A DNA stretch of 64,000 nucleotides from Sphaerosporella brunnea (taxonomy: Eukaryota; Ascomycota; Pezizomycetes; Pezizales; Pyronemataceae). The notes below the pieces were generated by a model, which did no database searches, was not told where the DNA came from, and saw only the letters and a program-made list of their open reading frames with translations. The stretch spans positions 1 through 64,000 of the forward strand of contig VXIS01000066.1 of assembly GCA_008704415.1 (NCBI GenBank), given 5' to 3'. A program made the position numbers and the translations under genes. Shown in pieces: positions 56,455 through 64,000 of this stretch. How positions within the stretch are numbered: position 1 is the first letter of the stretch; every line of letters begins with the position of its first letter.

Positions 56455-57767
56455 TCACTTCATTTTGGCCACCTGTTCTAGTCCTTCTTTAGCCGCTTCA
56501 ATTCCTTCTTCCAATCCCAATCGTTTTGCCAGACTCAAGGCCTCGTTCAGCCGCCCCTCCGCCGTCTTCTTGTCTCCCAGCATCCGTGCGATCTCGCCCA
56601 GATTGTAGGTAGCAGCCACACAGGCCTGATCGCATTCCTCCGTCCGGACGGAGGGTTTCACAACCGCGTTCATTTCCAGCGCCTTCTCCGCCCACTTCTG
56701 TGCGTTATCGAGGAGATGAGCGCGGGTGACCTTTCCGGATTCTGCCCCTTCTGGAAGTTGCTGACGAGAAAGCGTAGTGGCTATATTATTCATCAGGGTG
56801 ATTGCATGGCAGGTTTTTGGTGGCAGTAAAGAAACTGCCTTGAGGTACAGCGGGGTGGCCAGGTAGTATTGAGCGGTTCTCTCGTAGTGCTGCGCCAGTT
56901 CTAAATTCCCGTCAGCTTCAAACATATATACGGATGCCAGGTGAACTACTCTCGAAGCAAGCGCTCGTAGCTATGCTGTCAAACCAGTCCTCATCGTTTT
57001 CTTCTTCTCGCTTCTTACTCTCCTCCCTTCGCTTCATTTCCTTCAGCAGGGTTTCCGTAGCCCAAGACATAGCCTCCTCGGCTTTATCATCCTTTCCAAG
57101 GCCCTGATACATCTCTCCGATCTTGTAACCCAGCAGCACAGCACGCTTGAGTACCTTGTTCCGATCTTTCCACCTGCTCCGCTTCTCAAAGTACTCAGCA
57201 CCCGCATAAGCCTCGTCGAGAACGTGTTCTAGAATCGCGACCGCCTTGGCTGCATACTGCCCATCCTTCGCTTTGAGCAGTAGCTGCGCGCACTCGATTT
57301 TGAGACCGGCCACCTCGTCGCTAAGCGGGTGCATGCCGCTTTGCTCCGCGATTTGTATCGCCTGCTTGAACGCATTGGCCATATCCCCCACCTCCCCTCG
57401 CGAGGCATAGTATAGTGCGCGCTTTATCTGTGCAGCCGCTTCGGAGGGGTAGATAGAGAGTGGCTTCTCGACGAGCTCGTTGTAGAGGTACACGGTATAG
57501 GCGCCGGCGCCGATTGCGGTTCCGGTTCTGGTTGCAGACGCGCGCGCCCATGTGAGCTTTGTGCTGTTGTGGTGGAGGGAAGTGTGTTTTTTACAGGATA
57601 AAAAAGACGGCGAGCGCGAGCTTGTGGCGCTTTAGACCTCCAAAACGTGCTTCGTCTGCCAGTCGCCTGAAGTTCGAGATGTTTCGTTGAGGCTGCAACG
57701 AGGGAGCTGTGCCGAGCCCGACAGTGCGTAATCGCGGGGCGCTTTTTCTGACGATTCTGGAGAACAT
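56455..57767 (-). CDS. Mgr3-like TPR protein of the mitochondrial inner membrane
   Basis: Adaptor-type partner of the i-AAA protease (Mgr1/Mgr3/Yme1) in yeast. My model has exons 57595-57767, 56950-57563 and 56455-56900, 410 aa. It opens with a mitochondrial presequence (MFSRIVRKSAPRLRTVG) and a hydrophobic span (about 50-85, KLALAVFFIL ... GTAIGAGAYTVYLYNEL). A region like Mgr3 follows: LSIYPSEAAAQIKRALYYAS, then AFKQAIQIAEQSGMHPLSDE. TPR-type helices fill the rest (NKVLKRAVLLGYKIGEMYQG, YLATPLYLKAVSLLPP, AATYNLGEIARMLGDKKTA). The second intron (49 nt, 56901-56949, branch GCTGAC) restores CFEKLAQHYERTAQYYL. The first is doubtful: the only in-frame GTAA...CAG pair gives a 31-nt intron, so exon 1 may be wrong. 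Divergent from the LARP7-like gene with 141 bp between starts. Confidence 0.75.
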
Positions 57768-57908
57768 ATCGCGGTGGTGATGGGAGGGGCAGAAAACATA
57801 TGCATGACGTCTTGAAATTTTCTGGGGTGCTATCGGCTAGCTCCCACCCCAGCTCCCCGCTCTTCCTCTGAATAACTCCATCAACTCCGACACACCTAAT
57901 CGATAGCA
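57768..57908. promoter_or_regulatory. Compact divergent promoter (Mgr3-like / LARP7-like)
   Basis: Only 141 bp separate the two outward-facing start codons, so both genes must use one small bidirectional promoter. No TATA box is visible. Confidence 0.6.
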
Positions 57909-59438
57909 ATGTTTGTCCCGCGCCAGGTGCAGAAGTCGTATACGGCGGGCCACCCGACAGCGCTGCCCAAGTCCAAGGCCTCCAAGTCGCCCACATTAAA
58001 CCCCACCACCACCACTACTACGACAGTCACAGCCATAGACATTGGAACAGCAAAGGCGATAGTCTTGGTGCTGGAACAGCTATTTTCGTCTGAAAATCCG
58101 CATACGGAATGGCTAGAGCAGCGGATGAGAGAGGTTGATGGTCATGATGACTGTGCGTGTTGCTTGCAGTGCTGTATGAATTGGCCTGGGGCGCGTCGGG
58201 CTGACCAAGGAGCGTAGATGTGCATCTGGCGGCAGTAATTGAGTGTCCATATCTTTCCCAGCACAAGCCTACTTTATCGCAGGTCGTGGTTCGACGAGCA
58301 TTGGAAGCTGCACCCTCGGAGATCTTGCAGGTAACCTATTCACTCCTCCCTCTCTCTCCACGCCCTTGCTGACCCCGCATAGAAAAGTGCAGACGGCTAC
58401 CATCTCCGGCTCACGTCCTCCGTAAAACGATCTGCCCTCTTGGAGTCCCACACAGTCTACATAGTAGCTACCCTTCCCTCCCTCCCGCGTCACTCCATAT
58501 AGCGCGTTAACACACACCCACAGGAACCTTCCATCAGCAATGCCACCCGTGCCCCCGGCCGCCTCGCCCTCGAGCTGCAAAATACGCTACCAAAAATACT
58601 CCTCCCAGTCCGCTACACTACCAATACCGCGCGCTCCTGGGCACTGCTTACCCTCTCATCGGGAGTGACGGAAGAGCACACCAACAACCCCTCGCTGTGG
58701 CCTTCGGGGTGGATCGTGCTTCCCCAGCAGGAATGGAAGCGACGTGACGCGCTGTACCGGGAGCGGCGAAAGCAGGCATTGGTATCGAGGCGTAATCTGC
58801 CGGAAAAGGAGGAAGGCCATCATGGGCGGGAGCGGGAGGAGCAGGCTGTCCCGGCTGCGGCGCCGCAGAAACACACCTTTGAGCCCGGATTGATCGTGCA
58901 CATCATGAACCTGCACACCGGTGTTAATAAGCCCTCCATCAGCTCATTCATAATGCGTAGTGTTGATCGGTATTTGCGAAAGAGGGAGAAAAGGAAGGCG
59001 GCTAAGTCTGGTGAAGACGAGGGAGAAGCGCTACATAAAGTCCAGATCAATTATATCGACTACAAAAAAGGCAGGGACTCGTGCTATATTCGGCAGGCTG
59101 CCCGCGAGGACTCGGAACTCATCATTGCTGCGCTCAAGAAACGACAAAGGGCTATGACTGAGGGTGATGATAGAAAGGGACGGAAAGTGAAGGAGGGCTT
59201 CGTGGTGGGTAGATTGCTGGAAGGAGAGGAGGAGACATTATATTGGCAAACTGTGCAGAGTAGTGAGAACGCGAAGAAAGGGAAGAAGAAGGGTAAGGGC
59301 GGTGGTAGTGGTGGGATTGTGCCACCAGCTATGCCGACTCTAACGGTGAATGTCAGACATGGAAGTAAACGGCCTAGATTGGGTTCGGCTTCGCTATCGT
59401 CTCCACCCCCCGGGGATACGAAGAGGAAGAGACACTAG
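57909..59438 (+). CDS. La-related protein, LARP7/Pof8 type (La module, RRM, xRRM)
   Basis: Exons 57909-58152, 58218-58330, 58383-58463 and 58524-59438 give 450 aa. Splicing reveals a La-motif-like region at about 45-140: AIVLVLEQLFSSENPHTEWL, then VHLAAVIECPYLSQHKPTLS, VVVRRALEAAPSEILQKSAD and GYHLRLTSSVKRS. A first RRM-like segment starts at HTVYIEP (about 143) and ends with a charged EWKRRDALYRERRKQ helix (about 217). The C-terminal domain (about 268-392) has the xRRM order: GLIVHIMNLHT, VQINYIDYKKGRDSCYIRQA, and a final LEGEEETLYWQTVQ helix with the Trp typical of LARP7/p65. The tail is Lys/Gly-rich and basic (KRPRLGS ... GDTKRKRH). LARP7-family proteins bind the 3' U tail of telomerase RNA (ciliate p65, fission yeast Pof8) or 7SK/U6 RNA; a telomerase RNA role is inferred. 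The La-motif match is by eye and rather divergent. Confidence 0.72.
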
Positions 59439-60061
59439 TCCCATTGATGGGATGTTGGTGGATTTATGATGCGATCGATGTGTACGCGTACAGTGCATCC
59501 TGCATTTGGTTGATTCGGCGCTGGGTCTTGCGGCTATCTATATTTCGCTTTGGAATTATGGGCTTGGATTGCTTCTTTTTGTATGCTTAGGCTAATTTAT
59601 CGGCGACTCGGTGGACGAAATGAGGAATCCAGAGAAACGCCGCGAGTGACATATGGTGAGTGATTTGTGCTACCCCCCAAAGCAGAGCCCCCACGCTGTG
59701 AACATAAAGCAAAATGATGTCAGAAGGGATCAACATTGGATCTCCGATCTGAATCTCATATCCATGGCGGCGAAAGATGCACCAATCTAAATAGCGGGAG
59801 CGGAAGATTTACTTCCAGTAAGAATATTTCCCGGCATACATATATTAAGCATGATGAAGCAATATCGAGGCTATGCAAGATTTGAGAAAGCCATTGGATT
59901 TGCAGCAGTAGCAATATGTAGCAAAGGTTACCCAGCATCACACACCACACTTAAGAGAACAAAAAATAGAAACCTCCCCCCCTCCCCCCAAAAAATGTAA
60001 CGCCATCGAAAATCATGAAATCATGAAATCATGGATTGACAACCGCGGGATACAGGACCGT
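59439..60061. other. Convergent intergenic region
   Basis: About 620 bp between the 3' ends of the LARP7-like and Hsp9-like genes. No gene is recognised. Confidence 0.4.
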
Positions 60062-60481
60062 TTATTTGTTTCCGGTAAGGCTGTTGATGGTGTCCTTGGC
60101 GCTCTGGGCAGCCGCGCCGACGGTCTCGGAGACACTCTCGCTCATCGACTTGCCCGAGTCCTTGGCTTTGTCGGAGCCGCCGCGGAGGGCATCGCCGGTC
60201 TGCTGGGTGGTTGATTTCTGAGACCTATGGGTGAGATGTTAATGTGTATTGATGGGAGAGAAGGAGAAGGTGGCATACTCGGGCTGAAGGGTGCCGGCGG
60301 CACGGTCGTAGAGGCCCGTGGCCTTGTCACTCATCTGCTCGGTGGTGGTCTTTTGCGAGTCAGGCTTGATGGCGTCACCGACCTTATCGGTCATGGGCTT
60401 TCTGAGGAAAGAGGTCAGCTGTTTTTGATCTTCGAATCGACGCGGAGTTCTGTGAGGGACGAACCTTCCGATATCAGACAT
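60062..60481 (-). CDS. Hsp9/Hsp12-type stress protein
   Basis: Small hydrophilic stress protein; exons 60465-60481 (17 nt), 60279-60401 and 60062-60224 give 100 aa. It reads MSDIGRKPMTDKVGDAIKPD, then repeats of the SQKTTTEQMSDKATGLYDRA type, and ends SETVGAAAQSAKDTINSLTG. It has no Cys or Trp and is rich in Lys, Asp, Ser and Thr. Yeast Hsp12 is disordered in solution and folds on membranes to stabilise them during heat, osmotic and stationary-phase stress; the fungal WH11/Hsp9 group is abundant in conidia and induced by stress. The 17-nt first coding exon ends in the Arg codon of MSDIGR. Upstream on the minus strand a TATAAA lies about 120 bp before the ATG, as expected for an inducible gene. 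Confidence 0.93.
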
Positions 60482-60600
60482 GATGGATGGTGTTGTAGTG
60501 ACGATTTAGAGAAGTTGTTGTAGGTAGATACTCGTGTATGTTGATGTGGTTGTTTTTGGTAATGATGGACAGGAGAAAGTATCAGCGAGAAGGAAACCTC

Positions 60601-60606
60601 TTTATA
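60601..60606 (-). promoter_or_regulatory. Probable TATA box of the Hsp9-like gene
   Basis: Minus strand reads GTCGCATATAAAGAGG, with TATAAA about 120 bp upstream of the start codon. TATA boxes are rare in this window but common in stress genes. Confidence 0.5.
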
Positions 60607-62688
60607 TGCGACTTTTTTCATAAAAAACCCCCAGAGACATCTGCATCGTCATCGAAACGTCACCCCCGGAGCGGCCAGGGCGAGTGCCGGTTTGTGCAGC
60701 ATACTGCGACGGTTACGTGGTGAGCCACGGATGACATCTCCGCCACATGTAGTACACACGCGGAGGCTTGTGATTCTGATCAACAGGTTACGCAGGTTGC
60801 GTTGCATAGGATATCCGCCAACCTTATTCACCTGGGAAAAAAACCCGCCGTCCGTCGTGGCGTAGGCGGGGTGCTGTGACGTTTCGAGAAGTGATCGACC
60901 CCGTCGGGATGATTGGCTGGAAAAACACACAGTTGCCCGCAAACGGAGGAGTGAGCTCAACAATAACAACCAACAGCAACAACAACAATAACAACAACAG
61001 CCGCGAAAAAAATAGAACAAAATTAAATAAAAGGGATGCTGTCGGTCGCCGCTTTTGGAAGATACATGAGCTGATGCTTTGGGCTTCTTCTGTTATAACC
61101 TCCACATCCTCATTTAACATGGGTACAAATCCGGCTGTGAGTGACCGCCGAGGCCTCTTAACCTGCAGGCCTTGGACCCCCGGCTAGGTATCCATGGTCT
61201 GCGTAGACAACGCACAAAGGTTGTGGAGAGGAAGTTCTGCTGTGATAGCTGCAAACACTCACCGACGAGGGCGATGGACAACACAGATACAACAACAGCA
61301 GCAGAAGCAGCAGCATGAGAAGCAGCAGCAGCAGCAGCAGGGTCGAGAGGAAAACCCCGGCCTGAAGTCGCGGGAGAGAGAGAGTGGCGGTGGGCATCCC
61401 CTCCAGCGCCTTTTCTCCAAACTGCCGATCGATCGGGCGCACGTTCATGATGATACGGCGATGGTGATGAGGGACTTTAGGCAGCCAGCTTAGCTGGAGT
61501 AAATGCTCTACCTAAAGGTGCCTTGACAAAATTGACCGTAAATTTGCCCCATAATCCGGTCTTCTCTGTCAATGAATTTTAACCGCCCGCATTTTCCGCA
61601 CGCACGACGCATTTGTGCCATCAGGGGATCCCCACCCGTGTGATGTTTCATTCCGCCTCATCATAATCTGTGATTGTGAGTCCTCGGGCTCTCGTCTGAA
61701 GCCACCGGCGAGCTCTGGGCCGCACCCAACGGTCTAGGTGCCTTATTAAATGAGTGGTACGAGCTGGAAAGAACAATTTGGATGGCTGAATACTTTGCTT
61801 TTTTTCCTGTGCACACATTTTCCACCAACCGGTTTTTTTTCGGCCAATCATATCACACCAGCTTCGCCCGCGGCTGCCGCGTGTAGCTGGTGGTACCCCC
61901 AATTGAACGTCGATGTTGCAACTGGGGATCCGGAATGTCATAGCACAGCTTCGGCCTCCAAACTGACCATTGACTAGTCACAAACTGTCAGACTTGGTTC
62001 AACGGTGAGCATACTGAAGCGGCAGCAGAAATAGATCTGTCTCAACTATAAGTAGAGTATAGCTATAGCCTTATTGTCTCTAGTACGTCACATTGGTTTA
62101 AGCAAGTTGTCGTGGGATAAGAATAATGCAACTTAACACAGGATAACCACCACGGAAGATGTAATACCGTTTGTTCAATCCCCACAAACCAGAATTCTGA
62201 AACCACAAGCTCCGGGCCCGAATAAAAACTTCCCCATGAAGCGCCACGAAGCTGGCGGAGGACACCTGCCAATGGAGGTTCTGGCGGAGGCTATAATTAG
62301 TGTCACTCAATTTATCGTTGGCTTTGTTGGAATTAGGGCTAGGGCTAGGGTCACAGCACACCGGTGTTTGCCAGAGAATACCGTGGTAACCCCGATGGCC
62401 AATACACCGAGTTGATTCAGTATTTTGAAGACAGTGGCAGCACTACGGCAGCAATTCTACCCGTTTTTTTGTTAGTGTAAGCAGTGTATCTATCGCGAGG
62501 TTAGTACCATGACTACATGGAAATCCCTCGAACTGTAGTTTTTTGCGTCATATATCATAATTGGGTAGCCATTTTGGAGCCTTCCCGTCGCTCTATTGTG
62601 GCCCAGAAGAACGATTACCTATCCGCTGGATTTGCACCTTTCAGCATTTATTTTGGCGTTCTATCGTTGCCAAATAAGCCATTTCTTG
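60607..62688. other. Intergenic 2 kb with trinucleotide-type repeats
   Basis: AAC-rich tract at about 60958-61003 and CAG/CAA-rich tract at about 61287-61341. The frames running through them encode only Gln or Asn runs and are not supported as genes. Near 62334-62350 there is a short TTAGGG-(CTAGGG)2-like string. No RNA gene is recognised. Confidence 0.4.
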
Positions 62689-62807
62689 TCGAAAGTGCCC
62701 AATACGACTACGTATACGTTAAACCAAGTGAGTTGACATTGGGTGGGTCAATGGACCTTTCACTATATAATTCTTTGGTGTAACGTAGTCGTATTGGGCA
62801 CTTTCGA
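62689..62807. mobile_element. Short inverted-repeat element
   Basis: 119 bp with perfect 24-bp arms starting TCGAAAGTGCCCAATACGAC (62689-62712 and inverse 62784-62807) around a 71-bp middle. No target duplication is evident. It may be a MITE or a remnant hairpin. Confidence 0.65.
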
Positions 62808-63363
62808 TGCTGCGAGGCATAGACTAGGGGGTCTCACCCTTTGCTCTACACATATGTGGTAGTTTGTTGCTATAATATCGATCTACTGGTAAGTATTGGG
62901 CCGCTATATGGCGCCCATTTGGAACAAGTAGAATTTACTCTAAATTTCCAGCTTTTTGGTGCTACTCTGGATCCATGGAAGCGCTAGAGATCCTATTCTT
63001 CCCGATGGCGGTTTTGGCTTGCCCATATCCTGAGAGTAGGTAGAGTTCATGTAAAGGCTGGTCGGCGCTGTTTGAGTGCGTATTGAGTACAGGAGTTGAC
63101 TGTCAACCCAGGTGTCAAACAAAGCGACTTGACTGGAGGTGAAGTCAAGGGTATGCGGGATACAATTAACCGCCTACAAGTAGATGATTTGTAGGGAGCA
63201 ACTGCAGAACCCAGTATCCCCATGCAACTTGCCGAGAATGAACAAATACCGCTGGTTCTACCATGAGTGAGCGGGATCCGGGGTTCGAAGGCCATAGGTC
63301 AGAGCTGTGAAAACATAGTTGATTGTGATGTCGCAATGCGGCTTGCTGAGAAACCGGAACTCT
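62808..63363. other. Intergenic, no gene seen
   Basis: About 560 bp with no recognisable coding content. A GGGGTTCGAAGGCC string at 63280-63293 resembles a tRNA B box, but no matching A box or cloverleaf surrounds it. Confidence 0.35.
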
Positions 63364-63991
63364 CTAAGTATTGCATAAAGGTGCTGATATCGATCGTCCC
63401 AAGGCAGTGCTTGGTGGGGGTGATCGCTTGGGGACCGAAAACGTTCGCGAATAAACCTTGCCAGGCGATCTTAAATCTCGCAGAGAAACCACTGGCAATG
63501 GGGGGAGCCTTCCACACCAGAAACTCTTGCCAACACCCACGAGATGTTCCCTTGGAATCGAGTACAGAGAATGTGTCGAACAGAATACTTCGGCGTCTAT
63601 CTCAGAGCCGTTAAAAAAAGTGAACTTGCCTCTGCAGGAACAGGCTTGTGTTTGATCCCGGTTGACACGTGGATCACTTGGATTTCCAATCTTTCTCAAA
63701 AAGGACCGTGCAAGGTCGTTCTTACCTTCAACTATAAAGTTGTGTATTTTTTGGGCATCGAAGCGGGCGTGCACACCCAAAGGGTCAGTTGTGATATATT
63801 GAGCGTAGACCGGCAGTTTTTCTAAGAATGTGGTCAACCTCTTCGCTACTTGATGTCGGCTGTGAATATTTTGACTTACCCACACCCACATGAACTCTCC
63901 AATTCGTCGTCTGCAGACGGAGCAGGTTGCAAACATTCATGTTGAATGTGGTCGTATGCGGCCAGCTTGTTGGGATACATTGAGTGGCCAA
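63364..63991 (-). CDS. Possible spliced gene or relic at the right edge
   Basis: The minus strand has two intron-like breaks: 63822-63879 (GTAAGT ... CATTCTTAG, 58 nt) and 63630-63725 (GAAG|GTAAGA ... GCAGAG|GC, 96 nt). Removing both joins WRVHVGV to EKLPVYAQYITTDPLGVHAR, then IHNFIVE to GKFTFFNGSEIDAEVFCSTH, and continues to a stop at 63364-63366 (SAPLCNT). The continuous sense across both joins argues that this is or was a gene. I do not recognise the family. Its 5' part may lie beyond the window, so start and length are open. Confidence 0.35.
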
Positions 63992-64000
63992 GCATGCTAC

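Noticed and set aside
61194..61493. Gln-rich protein encoded through the CAG/CAA tract
   Set aside because: The frame is carried by simple repeats, has no conserved part and overlaps a similar-length frame on the other strand.
62334..62350. TTAGGG-CTAGGG-CTAGGG string as a telomere remnant
   Set aside because: Only one true TTAGGG unit, and the rest are CTAGGG; too short to support a claim.
63280..63293. tRNA gene, from a GGTTCGAA B-box-like string
   Set aside because: No A box, anticodon stem or acceptor stem could be placed around it. I found no convincing tRNA anywhere in the window.
1..64000. Secondary-metabolite cluster, CRISPR array or prophage
   Set aside because: No polyketide or peptide synthase, no spaced direct-repeat array, and the spliced eukaryotic genes rule out prokaryotic systems.

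Overview
This is a gene-rich stretch of nuclear DNA from a filamentous ascomycete, most likely a Eurotiomycete close to Aspergillus or Penicillium. The evidence is short introns of about 45-95 nt with GTRNGT donors and CTRAC-like branch points, and proteins that read as typical Eurotiales orthologues (separase BimB type, peroxiredoxin Asp f 3 type, the Hsp9/Hsp12 protein, AbpA, Sub2). All exon structures are my manual models; most were checked for frame, and no transcript data were available.

Layout. 0.4-8.5 kb: Cbf5 (minus) and the glycerophosphocholine acyltransferase Gpc1 (plus) are divergent. Three minus-strand genes follow: a mitochondrial flavin-reductase-domain protein, an unrecognised mitochondrial-type protein, and ATP phosphoribosyltransferase (HIS1). 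9.5-23.5 kb: separase (minus, about 2,093 aa), then Afi1-like polarity protein and exportin-T (Los1), both plus. 23.5-33 kb is accessory: a foldback element, a truncated LINE, several miniature inverted-repeat elements (one nested in another) and one GT34 glycosyltransferase. 33-50.4 kb: peroxiredoxin, RGS-domain membrane protein, a fungal complex I 17.8 kDa-type subunit divergent from Sil1, Abp1 divergent from an F-box protein, and a histidine acid phosphatase with an inverted-repeat element just upstream. 51-60.5 kb: Sub2 with a 607-nt first intron, a deleted Mutator-like element with 9-bp target duplication, an Mgr3-like TPR protein divergent from a La-related (LARP7/Pof8-type) protein, and an Hsp9/Hsp12-type protein. 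60.5-64 kb holds simple repeats, an inverted repeat and a doubtful spliced gene at the right edge.

The genes are unlinked housekeeping functions: RNA modification and export (Cbf5, Los1, Sub2, LARP7-like), mitosis (separase), polarity and actin (Afi1, Abp1, RGS), mitochondria (complex I, Mgr3-like, two others), lipid and histidine metabolism, ER folding, redox and stress. There is no secondary-metabolite cluster. The most notable signals are the LARP7-like gene (probable telomerase RNA partner), an inverted-repeat family whose core is conserved between copies while its arms co-vary, and a group of palindromic elements with 5'-CCG ends next to TA.
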